64,000 nucleotides of DNA from Stictocephala bisonia (lineage: Eukaryota; Arthropoda; Insecta; Hemiptera; Membracidae). Location: contig JAQJVL010002590.1 in the NCBI GenBank assembly GCA_035578905.1, forward strand, positions 26,521-90,520, in the 5' to 3' direction. The translations under genes were made by a program, and so were the position numbers. Below, piece after piece: positions 46,325 to 59,149 of this stretch (position 1 is its first letter; each line of letters starts with the position of its first letter). The notes under the pieces are model-generated. The model was not told where the DNA came from, ran no database searches, and saw nothing but the letters and a program-made list of their open reading frames with translations.

Positions 46325-48418
46325 AGATTACTATGGACGAAAGTCAAAGAACTCGGCATAGGAAAATCAAATACATCTGGCCCAATAAATTTGGACCTCA
46401 ACACTATTAACGATTTATTTGTAAACATCTCAGTACTTCTATGGCACAGGATTTTACAAGTTGATTATTGAGTCTGCCCATTAATAGGCCAATAAACCAG
46501 TTTTCTTTTGCAGCTGTGCCTGAGCATGATGTTCTGAAGCCTATTACAGGTATGACTAGTAATGCAGTCGGGGCAGACAATCATCCTATTAATTTCCTCA
46601 AATTGACACTTCCTGTAACACTTTCAATAATTATTGCCATTTTCAACTACTTATTGGGTACTGGAACCTTTCCCAATATTTGGAAATCAGCTATAGTCCG
46701 GCCTCTATCTAAGATATCCAGCCCTAAATCTCTTTCTAATTTGAGACCTATAAGTATTCTTCCTGCATTTTCAAAGTGTCTTGAAAGGATCGCACACAAT
46801 CAACTTTCAAGATATCTTGAAAACCATAATAGAATTTCTAATTTTCAATCTGGCTTCCGTAGATATCATAGCATTCCAACTGCCCTCCTCAAAATCACTG
46901 ACGATATTTGAGCAGCTATGGACAGGAGAAAACTTACAATTTTAACCCTTTTTGACTTCTCAAAAGCTTTTGATTGTGTTTATCATCCTATTCTTTTAAT
47001 AAAATTAAAAAGATATGGGCTGTCTGATGGGTGTGTTGGCTGGATCAAGTCCTACCTGTCTGATCGCAGGTAGTGTGTGAAGTCTGGGAATGGTGACCTG
47101 TCTGACTGGAGAACTGTCTCTCGAGATGTTCCTCAAGGTTCTGTGCTAGGACTTCTGCTGTTTTCACTGTATATTAATTACATTACAACACAAATTCGTC
47201 ATTCCAACTACCATTTGTATGCTGACGGCTTACAAATCTATAAACATTTTCCACTAACTGAATCTTTGACTGATGTTTCTCAAGTAAATTATGACATTGA
47301 TATAATATCATCCTGGACAGTGAGACATGGATTAAAACTAAATGGCAAAAGATGCAGACTATTGTCATTGGCCATCTGAGACTAATTACTCAACTTAACT
47401 TTAACACTTTTCCTAATCTGAAACTGGACAACTTGGCAATGAACTACTCAGACAAAGTAAAAAATTTGTCTGAGTAGTTTGGACTGACCAGGTTACAACT
47501 ATTTGTAATAGGGTATTTGCCAGCATTCATATTTTGATGCGTAATGCCTCTTTTCTCCCATTTAATGTGAAAGTTTTGCTAGTAAAGACCCTTGTTTTGC
47601 CTTACTTTAATTATTGTGACACTGTGATCAATGACATGCCTGTTGGCTGTTAAGCTCTCGGACAAACTACAATGAGCTCAAATTACTGCATTAAATTTAT
47701 TTTCAGGTATCAAGTATCAAGATCATGTTACACCATTTTTTAATGAACTCTCTATTCTAAGACTGAAAAAACTTTGTGACTATCATATACTTCTCCTACT
47801 TCATAAAGTTTTGAAAACTAAATATCCACGGTATTTGTCTGAGCCTTTCAAATTAATGAACGAGATTAGTTCTAGACATACTCGTCAGGGAGCCTCTCTC
47901 CTGTCTATCCCTGTACATCACACCACTGTTTTTAATAAATCATTTACTGTAACAGCTTGTTGCCTTTGGAATGAGCTTCCTGACATTATCAAAAGCCTGG
48001 ATGAGTGCTTCCGCTTTGGGGAGGAGCTTAGAGGTCTTTTGTGGTGGGATCTGTAGGGCCGGTGTGCTGATGTTAGTGGGGGTTTGTAGTGTGTGCGGCA
48101 TGATTGTATGAATGAGGTATGTGTGTTTGTAAACATTGATATAGATTGTTTCTTTTATTGTATTTTGTTGTAAATAGTGTGTTTAGTAATATTTAATACT
48201 GTAAATTATTAGTTTGTTTAACTTGTTTATACTACCATTATATTTGTATGTTCTTATTCTTCTGTAATATGTTATGATTATTTTGATTATTAATTTTGAC
48301 TTGCTTTGTTAAGATTTTTTATTTTGTTTTATAAAAAGAAATATTTTGTGGGGTTAAGTGGAAGAGAGGACTTTATAGTCCTTACTTTGCCCCTAATAAA
48401 GACGAATTTCATTTCATT
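46325..48418 (+). mobile_element. LINE with a mutated catalytic motif, 5'-truncated
   Basis: Reads LWTKVKELGIG, then reverse transcriptase blocks NAVGADNHP, RPISILPAFSKCLE, NFQSGFRRYHS, LFDFSKAFDCV, DVPQGSVLGLLLF and LYADGLQIY. The usual YADD reads YADG (GAC GGC, 47218-47229), which would abolish catalysis. Then many frame breaks and CLWNELPDIIKS. The 3' end at about 48395-48418 has an AATAAA signal. No endonuclease is visible, so it is 5'-truncated. Confidence 0.8.
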
Positions 48419-51194
48419 AATTAAGATTTAATACTTGGAAAAGACATGGGTACCACAGAGATTGTGCCAAGTTGAAACATCATGTAGGGTTTCTTCATGA
48501 AATGATGCAAAATGTCCAACCATCCTTTTCTACCTTGGTTGGTTCAATCATATATATGCTTGCTGCTGTCTCATTTTTCGGAATGAGAATCATTCTTCCT
48601 TTAAGCTATGTTGGTTTTCCATGTTTACAATGTTTAAGTTGGGATAAATTTTATCACATAAATTGTTCAGATCTTTGACAATTGTACATAGGTTATTTGG
48701 AATGCTTACCAACCCATCTTCTTCATCTAGATTTCCATCTCCTATTTGAAGAAGTAAGTTGGCAAATTCCTCTGCAGCTAGTTGCCCTTAAGTTGCACCC
48801 TCATTTTGACTCGCAATGATCACACCTCAATGTAAGGCCACAAGTAGGATAACTTAAGAAAGGCATTCACCTCATCAGCACGTGCTTCTAAAGAAACAAC
48901 TGGTACTGTCTGCCTGAAGTCCCCGGCCAATAAGAGAGTCATCCTGCCAATTAAGTGTTTACCTGATGTCCTGAGGAGTGCTGTCCAATGCTTCGATACC
49001 TCCCTTGTGAGCCATTGTGACCTTATCCCAAACCATCAACTTACACTCCCTTAGCATATTTGTTGAATCATTGTTTCGAAATGTTACACAGGCAATCGTC
49101 GCTAAGGTTTAAATCTAGAGGAATTTTAAGATAGATTGTATTGTCATTACACCATTAAACGAAGTGTTTGCTATGCCAGGTGCTGCTACAGAAATGGCAT
49201 ACTAAGGAAGTGTTGCTAGTTCCAACTGGAGAAGAAAAGTCGTCTAGAATCTGAATCAATGATTTTAATAACTTCATTATAGACTGCATTTTGTTCAGAG
49301 CTAAGTTTAGATGAACTGATTTAGAAAGCTGGTCAATTTTGTAAGACAGTTCTTTCAGGTATTTGCAGTTGACAGGAACTAAATTTTCATGATTGGATGG
49401 TAAAGGAAGGCCAAACTGTTGAACTGAAGTGAATGGTTGGACATTGAAAACACGATCTCTTCCAGCAGCACTGGATTAGCAGCAATATCTTTATAGTCTT
49501 TTATTATTTGTCTTATTACATCCTCTAACATACTGTACTTATGTTTTTCCAATAGCATTAACAGATCAGCCAGTTGGCAAAACCCTAAAAATGTAACAGC
49601 AAACATTTGAGGAATTTTTTGTGGAAAGTCAGAAGTGGTGGCTTCACCCAGAGTTCTGTTCCATCATGCTCCATTAAACCCAAAGCTCGGCTGGCAGACT
49701 GAAATGTTGAGTGAACCACACTTGACACTTATTTTAGATAATTAAAGCCCTCGTACATAGTGAAATAGAAGTCGCAAATAATAACATTCAGCATTGTTAG
49801 GGTATACAGTATATACTCTACCAAGCACTTGATCGTGTTTGTCTCCTGTATGACCAGAGATAGTCTGTCCTTGCTTTCTTCGTTGGAATTTCTTATTCTT
49901 CCATACAAAGTAAGCAGAAAATTCACTGTAAAAAAGCTCTTTTGTAAATGAATCTGCTTTACAGAGCTCAAAGCTTGCCAGGAGTGTTGTTTTAGATGGG
50001 TTTTGAGCTTTCTCTGGGTTGTTATTAGTAGTGAAGTAAATTCTTTGGCCGTTCTCAAGGTGAACATAAGATGCGTCACAGTGAAGAATCTCTCACGTGT
50101 AAAGAAGCAGAAGATTTTCCAAGCAGTTCTAAACTACTTATCTGGCGTCCTGCTTCATACTTCTATATCTCATCCTACCCACTCTCTAAGCCAAAAGCTG
50201 CTTGGTCACTACCTTTATTTATATACTTACAAATGTACTTTATGGACTTCACAGAGTTGCACAGTTCCACATTTATGTAAGCCCTAAAGGTACGGGAAAA
50301 AACAGGGTTGAACATTACCACCCACTGATTATTGACTTTTACTCCATTAATTTCATTAGTTAAGCCACCTTCAGATACTGGTTAACACCTTTGACACTGG
50401 GGATAGCCGTCATCTGCTTTCTGAGTATCCTTGGTAAGTGGTTGTGGATATTGCTTGCTGCATTAACCGTCTTATATCTTATCTTAACCAGTGAGTTGAG
50501 GTTCAGATATGCACATGGACCATGAATCATTATAGATTTGAAAATATCATAAAGGAGGGGATCAAGTTCAGGATTATAGTTTCTGCGCTTATAACACTAT
50601 TAGTGCTACTGGACATAATTCTGTAAGCTATAGCAATGAATGTGTGGTAAACCTTGTTTCTGCCAGTCTACTGTGAATATATTACAAATTGTGGCACCAA
50701 AAATAGAACCTTTACTTAGGAGATGAATGATTTTTGTTACTTTAAGGTGAAAACCCCCTACCTGTTCAGTGTTCATGCCTATCTTCAAGCTTTTGTCCCT
50801 CATTCAAGGAAGACTCTGTGTCTGACCATTACATGTAAACGTAATGAACAAATCAAGACAACAAATCATGACATCCTGAGTTCTCTCGAGCATGTAATGA
50901 GGCCCACCTGTCAAACTGGAAGGTAAAACAACTATCTGCCCAATATCTTAAACTGGAACATATTTTTTACACATTGCATTCCTGAGATGCATGTAATCTT
51001 CTAACCTCAGTTTACTTTTGTTGTATCTGATGAAGTTCATATCTTGCCTTCAGTGTCAATCTTGGCGGACATATCAACCAAAAACTGATTAAGAAGACTA
51101 TGAAATATTAAAATACAATTTTCTTGGCCGTATCTTTATATAAAGAACTGTAAAAAATTGTATGGAAGATGGTCAGTTTTTGTCTAATTTAATC

Positions 51195-51372
51195 CAACCG
51201 TCCCTTCCATACACGTAAAGGGGTATTGACTCACCAACCCACCCATATATGTACAGTTTTATTGATCCACCTGCCCACCCATACACGTGCAATGGTATTA
51301 GTCCACCCACCCACTCTATACATGTATGGAAGTGTTGATCCACTCACCCACCCATATATGTGCAGGGTTATT
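51195..51372. repeat. Minisatellite, same family as 24214-24722
   Basis: Four to five diverged units of CCACCCACCCATACACGTAC-like sequence with TATTGATCC. They read in the same direction as the right array of the hairpin in the 24-kb LINE. It lies within the 5' part of the Helitron remnant. Confidence 0.7.
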
Positions 51373-51875
51373 GGTACGAAAATCTGAAGCAGAAACTATT
51401 TTCGTAAAAGGCATTTTAGGAGCTGGGTCTTAATGAGGAATGTTGATGTAGTAACCATCTTTTACATGGCAGAACATGAAAGGTTACTGAAAAGGGTTGT
51501 AAGCACGGTGAGATTCGCCAATATGCACCAAAAATGTTTATTTACGGTGAAGATGTCCCACTTTTCAAACTCGAGTCCAAAACAATGACCAAGTGACCTC
51601 ACTTGTTGTACATTATAACGACCGCTATGTTATTTACATGTTTTTTGTCTGCATTAATAACAACTTTAAAATTCTACCCTGCTGGAACATTCTGTATGGC
51701 AGTTTTAAAATCTCATTTGTACTGGTAGCTATCATGCAGCATCTATAGTAGTCAGGCGACTAACCAAGATTTCATAGCAGAAAAATTATTGGACTGAAAT
51801 ATTGCTTTATGTTTGTCATTTCCAACAAAATATATTTGTAAAAATGATTACTATCTTTCATCTGAAGGTAACACA

Positions 51876-51878
<3 letters not shown>

Positions 51879-51957
<79 letters not shown>
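51879..51957. repeat. (TA)n microsatellite
   Basis: About 39 uninterrupted TA units. Open frames reading IYIYIY across it are artefacts. Confidence 0.95.
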
Positions 51958-51961
<4 letters not shown>

Positions 51962-52269
51962 TAGGTCTAATGTTTGTTAGACCTATACCTATAATAGATC
52001 TACAATAAACAATACCTATAATATACTGTCTAATATTTGTTAAAAAATACTGAGACTCAGGATAGTTGTTAATTAGAAGGCTGTGTAAAGGACCAGGAGG
52101 CTATTCAAATGGAGGAAGAAAGGTTTTATTGTTACTGCAACAAGACCGGGACTTTCTTGTTTCCACTTCTTTGCATTACACCACTTGCAAACAAACAGTG
52201 GCTGCCCGATAGAAACAAATTTGTCGTTAGAATAATCTTTATTACTCTTATATTTAAAACCCAAGAGTA

Positions 52270-53199
52270 ACTTTGTTTTCCAAGGAATAAGAGTTACATT
52301 TTTACAACATCTTTATTTCTGTATAGATGGAAGCTGAAGTCATGTGTACCTCATAGTTTCCTAGTCGAATCCATTGACTGCTCTTCTGTAAACTTCAACA
52401 TTATTTTCTGAAAATATCATGACTGCCTTCCAATTAACTTGCAGATTTTTCTCAGAGAATTTTTTTAACAGCTTCTCTATGTTTTAGTCTTTTGTTTCGA
52501 TAGTATAAACTTAAGGGACGGTTTTTCTTTTTTCTCATTTTCCATAGAGGCTGTCAAACTGTTTGAAGATAATCCTACCTGAAGAATATATAAATGGCAA
52601 CCTCTTGTTTCAGGTAACTAGATAGGACTACCTGAGATAAATAAAGTACAGGAATTGGCACTGACCCCAGTTGAAGAAAGATCACATTAGGGGATAATAG
52701 GTTCAAAATGTGCACCCATCATCAGACCAGTACATGTTAAGCTATGTATGGGCATTCCCTCTAAGTATTCCTCCGGCGGAGTAATCACATTTTCAGCTCT
52801 AAACACAACCACATGTCAAGAATATATTTCAGAAGCAGCATGAATTTCACGAGTAGTGGCATAAGTGGTAAGGAGGGACATATAAGCCTGGTATTCACAA
52901 GTGAGCCTATAAATATTTCATATGTACTGTAAATACCTCATAGTGAGCATCATGGTGTATACAAGGCAGAACTGTACATAAGGTAAGGAATTGAAGAAAG
53001 AAAGCATGCAACCTCACCTTCAATATGCACAACATGGTGAGGCACCATGACATCATCAAATTATATGACCACCTTGTGTATGTTCTTCTAAAGAAATATC
53101 TTAGAATGGGTAAAGGCGTGGTATGAAAAAAATACAAAAAAAGAAAATAATATCTATAAAATTCAATGCATTATGCAAACCAAACTAACAGTGAATCTT
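52270..53199. other. Intronic sequence, no gene defined
   Basis: A minus-strand stretch near 52430 may be more Helitron N-terminal sequence. On the plus strand near 52650, ELALTPVEER resembles a block found in some Helitron-associated proteins. It is too short and broken to call. Confidence 0.4.
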
Positions 53200-53204
53200 C
53201 CTAC

Positions 53205-53462
53205 TGTTAAATAAAGTTAATGTAAATAATTTTAACATTCTCTGATAAATATTGCAGATTCTTATATGTTCTCTATGTTTTTCATCATACTGTAGAAGCA
53301 AAATAAAAACATCTGTTGATTGCATTGTTAATAATGCTTTGATTTGAATACTTAAAAAGAAGAGTGGAATGTTGGGTTGTGTGTGTTAACTAAAAATTAT
53401 CTTTTGATGTTTTGTTAAAATAAAACTTGTAAAACAACACTGCGTAATAATTTATATTAACA
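53205..53462 (+). repeat. Copia 5' LTR
   Basis: TGTTAAATAAAG to TATTAACA. It matches the 3' LTR except for A versus G in CATCTGTTGATTGC. It would hold the element's promoter. Confidence 0.95.
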
Positions 53463-53476
53463 GGTTATGGGCCCAG
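53463..53476 (+). promoter_or_regulatory. Copia primer-binding site (half-tRNA type)
   Basis: GGTTATGGGCCCAG directly after the 5' LTR is complementary to CTGGGCCCATAACC. That is the anticodon stem-loop region of initiator methionine tRNA, not a tRNA 3' end. Drosophila copia is known to prime from a fragment of this tRNA, so the same mechanism is likely here. Confidence 0.75.
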
Positions 53477-53518
53477 ACAAGTATTAAAAATCTGAGGCGT
53501 AAAAAAACGGTAAGAGTT

Positions 53519-56500
53519 ATGGCAAGTGGAACGGATAACATTGAGAAGCTAAATGATTCGGAATCATTTAAATTTTGGAAGTTTCAGACCACAGTAATAT
53601 TTAAATCTCTGGAACTGTATGATATCGTAAATGGCGATGTTAAATTAGAAGCAATAGACGACAATGATAATAAAAAGAAAAACGAATGGAAGAAGAAGGA
53701 TGCAATAGCCCAAAAGATCATTGTAACTTCTGTGGATAAGAAATACTTGGTTCATATTATAAATGAAGTAACATCTTATGGTATGTATTCTAAGCTTTGT
53801 TGTGTTTTTGAAAAGGATGCTGAGCAACAAAAATGCAGTTTGCTGCAGGAGTTTTTTAATTATAAGTATGAGTTAAATTCTGACGTGACAAATTTTATAT
53901 CAAATATCCAGAACATGGCAGTAAAATTAAAGAGTTTGAGTCAAAATATTGATGATGATATGATAATGTCTAAGCTATTATCGTCTTTACCAGACAAATA
54001 CAAGAACTTTGCTACTGCTTGGGAGTCAACTGCCAAAATAGATCGTACCTTATCTAACCTAATGTCACGCTTGATAGCTGAAGAGGCTAGATGTAAAAAC
54101 AGTAATGAAAATGAGTCAGGAATTGCCTTTAAAGCCAAAGAACAAAGGTATGAGAAAGGTAACTTTAGATTTAGTAATTTTTATAAGAAATCTAGTAGGC
54201 TTAATCAAAACACTTTGCAAAATAAAAGTATGCGAAAGTGTTTTGTGTGTAACAAACCCGGACATTTGGCCAACGCATGTCCAAATAAAAATAATCAAAG
54301 ATCAGGTTGTTCTACTTGTAAAAAGAAAAATCATACTGACAAAGATTGTTTCTTTAGGAAAAATAAAAATAATGAAAAGAATGTTTCTTTTCTAACATGT
54401 AACGAATTAGAAACTCAAAACAGTGTTTTTGTAGTGGACTCAGGTTGTACAAATCACATGTCTAATGATATTACATTGTTTAGTGAACTAAATAGTAAAG
54501 TAAGTGAAATCATGGTTGCCAAAAGTGATCAATCCATGAAGTCTGAGGGTCAGGGTAAAATTGAAGGTCAAGATTTTAATTTGAAGCATGTATTGTTTGT
54601 TCCTGAACTTTCAGCAAATCTGTTATCTGTAAATTCAATAACAGAAAATGAAGGAGAAGTTGTTTTTTCAAAAGATAAAGTAATAATTAGTAAACATAAT
54701 GTCACAGTGTGTGAAGGAACTAAACAACCCAACGGTTTATATATAGTAGACGTAAAAACAGATAAGCCTAGTAGCCTATTGGTAGAAAATAAAAATAACT
54801 TATCTGGAAATGATTGGCATATTAGATTAGGTCACCCTAGTGTTAGTTATATGAAAAAAACTGGTAAAAATAGCTAGAGGTATAGAGTTATCAGAGCAAG
54901 AATGCGAAGAAGTTAGTAAAATTTGTGAAATTAAGGCCAAACAGACTAGACAACTGTTTTCAACAGAACGAAGGCGAGCTGAAAGGCCTAATCAAATTAT
55001 ACATACAGATCTATGCGGCCCTATCGATCCTGTTACTTGGGATGGTAAAAAGTATGTTCTTACTTTAATGGATGATTTTACTCACTATACAGTTGTGCAA
55101 TTACTGGAAAATAAAAATGAAACGTTTGGTTTCATTAAAGAATTTGTACTTGAAGTGGAGGCATTGAAAAATTTTAAGGTATCAGTCATCAGATGTGATA
55201 ATGGTGGGGAATTCACGAGTAATGAAATGAAAGATTGGTGTAAAAGTAGAGGCATTGTATTAAACTACACAATACCTTACACTCCACAGCATAACGGTAA
55301 GGCGGAACGTTTGAACCGTACGCTATTAGAAAAAGCTAGAGCCTTGCTCTATGACTCAGGATTAGAAAGAAATTTCTGGGGAGAAGCCATCAGATCGGCG
55401 GCTTATTTGTTAAATAGAACCCCATCTGATACTGTAAAAACTACTCCGGCAGAAGAATGGCACAATCAGAGGACAGATGTATCAAATATCAGAAGATTTG
55501 GCTGTGATGGATATGTCAAGGTATTAGGCCAATATAAAAAACTAGATCCAAGGAGTGTGAAGATGGTTTTCATAGGATATGCACAGAATGGATACAGAAT
55601 GTGGGATTTACATAAGAAGAAAGTAATAATCTCGAGAGATGTCGTGTTTGATGAATGGCGTAGTTTAATGAAGTGTATTGACAAGACAGATACAGTAATA
55701 AATGGAGGTAAAGTAAACATTTACCATGAACCTGATGGAAGAGATCCTATTCAAGAAAATCAGTCAGAAGAAAGAGAAGATAACGAAGTATATGAATTCG
55801 TTGAAAATCGAGACAGAGAAAATGAAGACAAAAGACCGATGAGAGTAAGAAGACTGCCAATAAGACTCAATGATTATGCTTTGATGACGTATAAAGAAGC
55901 AGTAACATGTCCTGAAAAGGAAGAATGGAAAGCTGCGATTGAAGAAGAAAAATTATCGTTAAGTAAAAATGAAGTATGGGAATTAGTAGATAAAATTGAA
56001 GCTGGTAATACTAAAGTACTTTCCAATAAATGGGTTTTCACAAAGAAAGAAAATAACAGATATAAAGCAAGACTTGTAGTAAGAGGATGTGAACAGAAAA
56101 GCGAGTTCGATTATGAAGAAGTATTTAGTCCAGTGGTCTGCGGGAGTTCTCTTCGTACAATATTTGCAATAGCTAATCAGAAAAGTTACAGCATGCTGAA
56201 GTTTGATGTAAAAACAGCATTTTTGTATGGTGATATAAAAGAAAATGTCTTTATGAGGATTCCAGAAAGCTATGAAGATAATAGGAAAATCTGTAAACTG
56301 AAGAAAGCCCTCTATGGGTTAAAACAAGCTCCTCTTACATGGAATCGGACATTTACGCAAGTACTCAAAGAAAGTGGCTTAAAACCTACAAAAAATGAGA
56401 AATGTGTGTTTGTAAATGAAAATTGTACAATAATACTGGCATTATATGTTGATGATGGCATTATTGTAAGCGACGAAGAAGACTAAATTAAAAGAACTGT

Positions 56501-57371
56501 AAATTTACTTAAGAATAAGTTTGAAATAAAAGAAGAAAAAGATCCTAAAATCCTCCTTGGTATGGAAATAAGGCGTGAAGAAAACAGTTTGAAAATAACT
56601 CAAGTAAGTTACATTGAAAAAGTGTTGAAAACATTTAATATGGATAATTCAAAGCAAATAGACACACCATGTGATGTACAAGTGACAAAACGTTCAGAAC
56701 TTATAGGGAATTTTCCTTTTAGGGAAGCAGTTGGTAGTTTACTTTACTTATCAACAAAGACTAGGCCAGATGTAGCGTTCTCGGTTAACCTTAGTAGTAG
56801 ATACATAGAAAATCCTACGAAAGAAGATGTAGTCCGAGTAAAGAGGATCATGAAGTACTTAGTTGGAAGCAAAAACATTGGTGTCGTTTATAACAAGGCG
56901 GCCAATGATGATCAAATTGAAGCTTTCTGCGATGCGGACTATGCTGGTGATGTGGACACAAGAAGAAGTACCACAGGATACATCATATTCTACGGAGGAG
57001 GACCTATCAGTTGGTGTTCCAGACGACAACCGATAGTTGCGATGTCATCGACAGAAGCAGAATATATTGCCGCTGCAGACTGCTGTAAAGAGATATTATT
57101 TCTAAAATCCTTGATAGAAGAGTTAACCCATAAACCGATTAAAGCAAACTTGAACATAGACAATCAGAGTGCAATAAAATTAATGCAATCTGGAGTAATC
57201 AATAAACGCAGTAAACATATTGATGTTAGGTATCATTTTATACATGAAAAAGTTGTTTCAGGGGAAATATCAGTGAAGTACTGTCCTACAAACAAACAAA
57301 TAGCAGATTGTTTAACCAAACCCCTTAGTAAAGTAAAATTTGATATGTTGAAAGATATGATAGTTCATTAA
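53519..57371 (+). pseudogene. Copia gag-pol, one frameshift and one stop from intact
   Basis: Gag and protease occupy the first 452 codons: zinc knuckles CFVCNKPGHLANAC (about 240) and CSTCKKKNHTDKDC (about 263), protease DSGCTNHMS (about 306), and pre-integrase WHIRLGHPS (about 432). A run of seven A at about 54853 then shifts the frame; six A would continue to KIARGIELSE. Integrase: IHTDLCGP, RCDNGGEF and HNGKAERLNR (D, D, E). Reverse transcriptase: KFDVKTAFLYGD and YVDDGIIV (about 56444). A TAA stop sits at 56484. RNase H: FCDADYAGD, MSSTEAEYIAA and KHIDVRYHFI. Ends DMLKDMIVH at 57371. Confidence 0.92.
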
Positions 57372-57458
57372 CTTATTCATGATATTATGTAAATAGCTAT
57401 AGTTCTTTAATATAGTTATAGTTTTTGTTTTTTGGAAAATGTTAAAATTAGGAGGAGG

Positions 57459-57716
57459 TGTTAAATAAAGTTAATGTAAATAATTTTAACATTCTCTGAT
57501 AAATATTGCAGATTCTTATATGTTCTCTATGTTTTTCATCATACTGTAGAAGCAAAATAAAAACATCTGTTGGTTGCATTGTTAATAATGCTTTGATTTG
57601 AATACTTAAAAAGAAGAGTGGAATGTTGGGTTGTGTGTGTTAACTAAAAATTATCTTTTGATGTTTTGTTAAAATAAAACTTGTAAAACAACACTGCGTA
57701 ATAATTTATATTAACA
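57459..57716 (+). repeat. Copia 3' LTR
   Basis: 258 bases directly after the polypurine tract. Near-identical to the 5' LTR. Confidence 0.95.
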
Positions 57717-57721
57717 CCTAC

Positions 57722-58505
57722 AAGTACAAAAGGAAAATGCATTAAGTAGAGAGTAATAAATTGTATTTTATGGCTTAACTGAACTCACAATAAAACTCCT
57801 AATTCAGTTAACTACTTTCACTGGGAATATAAACAAAAAAATCTCTATTAATCAACAATACCATATGATATTAAATATAAAAGTATAACATATAGGAAAA
57901 AATAAGAATTTAAAGTTTATAAAATCTGAGAAAGTTTAAAAACTTGCTGGTTACAAGTGATTGTGCCTGAATCAGTGGTTTCTCACCATGTTCTCACGTT
58001 CCTTAAGACATGAAGATCGCTGTAACTATACAGAATTTTCTTTTTTCTCCAAAATCATGTTTTTTTTATAATATGTAAGAATTTTTTGTCAAGAAAATCA
58101 AGTAACTCTACTTTAAGAGTGTACAAAGTAGCCGTGTTAAGTTATGCACAAAAGTTGAAAATCTAGCTCTACCTAAAGGTGAAGAGGGTGAGATAGAAGG
58201 CAATGCCAAATGAACAAAGTTGTAGATTGTCTCAAATCTGCGACTAAAAATACAACATAGGATAAATCATCCTACAAAATTTCAGCCTTGGAGTTTTAGT
58301 GGTTTTTGAGATAGAGTGATTATTTTGTACATTATTGTACATTTATTACAAGTTTGTAAAATTATTTGCAATTATTTATCAGTTCAGATAAAAGAACAAA
58401 TGATCAAAACAATTTTTTTCTAAAAATTACTGTCCTTCAAATTTGTCTCTCTATATTATAGCCCAACTGAAACTCTGAATATATAGGTTAGCTAATGAAA
58501 AATAC
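57722..58505. other. Intronic sequence with a possible 33-base microexon
   Basis: Minus-strand 58019-57987 has an acceptor (ATAGTTACAG), 33 open bases (RSSCLKERENM) and a donor (ATG|GTGAGA). It is phase 0 at both ends and so would fit between the exons at 58506 and 46032. That is suggestive only. A plus-strand block near 58265 resembles the direct repeat at 14.4 and 15.5 kb. Confidence 0.3.
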
Positions 58506-58655
58506 CTTCATAGGGTTAGATGTTTTGATGAGCTGTGGATAGGTTAGGGATTGTTGTAGCCGTTCCTGGAGTTGATCCTTTTGGCTCAGGATTTCTGCAA
58601 TCTGCTGGTCCCTTGCCCCGAGCTCAGCCTTCAATAAGCATTCTCTGTGACTCAT
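58506..58655 (-). CDS. Internal exon of the host coiled-coil gene
   Basis: Minus strand, exactly 150 bases, phase 0 to phase 0. The acceptor CTCATTTGTCAG and donor AAG|GTATTTTT are good. The frame reads MSHRECLLKAELGARDQQI, then LSQKDQLQERLQQS and TSNPMK, a strong heptad-rich coiled coil without stops. The ATG is simply the first codon of the exon and need not be the start of the protein; upstream exons probably lie beyond the window. I do not recognise the protein. Confidence 0.6.
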
Positions 58656-59149
58656 CTGACAAATGAGAGCAAAATCAGGAGATTTAATATTTGTTTATGG
58701 TATATTATGAAAAACATGAATTCTTAATAGATATTCAGCATAATAAACCAATTTATTAGTTACAATCAGTTATATTTTTATTAATTTATAATAAATTACT
58801 GTACAATAAATTAAAGTATGCAATACAATAATTGTAATAATAATTGACAATTAAGTATTATAAAACAAGGTTGGAATTGAAAAAAAGACAGCTTGAGTTC
58901 TTAATTCAATTTTCCTCTAAATATAATCAGCTTTAAAACCAACTGATTTCATAATTGTTTCACTTTGTTTTATTTGTTTTTTTAATGAGATACTACTACC
59001 ATTGTAGAATTTTGTATGACATTTTTTCTTACCTTTTAAACAACCATATAAATAATTACAATGCAGGCATATGCCCAATAACTATCTTATCAATTGTATG
59101 ATTTAATCAATTAGATTTTCTTAATATATTGATGGCTTATTTGTAATGA
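58656..59149. other. AT-rich sequence, no gene seen
   Basis: Probably intron of the same gene. No repeat or open frame I can support. Confidence 0.5.

Larger units (their letters stand above)
48440..52264 (-). mobile_element. Autonomous Helitron remnant (Rep/helicase)
   Basis: Minus strand, right to left. N-terminal zinc finger with CKWCNAKKWKQESPG (52264-52073) and, after a frameshift, CCSNNKTFLPP. QDVMICCLDLFITFTCNG (about 50880). Rep HUH motif in WQKQGLPHIHCY (about 50645). Rep tyrosine motif in SIKYICKYINKGSDQ (about 50245). Middle region with KHKYSMLEDVIRQ. Helicase: VWDKVTMAHKGGIEALD, LAGDFRQTVPVVS (about 48912) and EFANLLLQIGDGN. Riddled with stops and shifts. The 5' TC and 3' CTRR ends were not located. 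It holds a minisatellite (51195-51372) and a (TA)n tract. Confidence 0.85.
53205..57716 (+). mobile_element. Ty1/copia LTR retrotransposon, very recent insertion
   Basis: LTRs of 258 bases (53205-53462 and 57459-57716) differ at one position that I could find. A perfect 5-base target duplication CCTAC flanks the element (53200-53204, 57717-57721). A primer-binding site, a polypurine tract (AGGAGGAGG at about 57450) and a nearly intact gag-pol frame are present. It sits in an intron of the proposed host gene, in antisense orientation. Confidence 0.95.

Noticed and set aside
52621..52690. Plus-strand ELALTPVEER block resembling a Helitron-associated domain
   Set aside because: Only about ten residues match, with stops on both sides and in the strand opposite to the Helitron remnant.
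54846..54858. Programmed minus-one frameshift in copia at A AAA AAC
   Set aside because: The codon phase at the A run does not fit the slippery-site phase, and the needed shift is plus one. A homopolymer indel is more likely.
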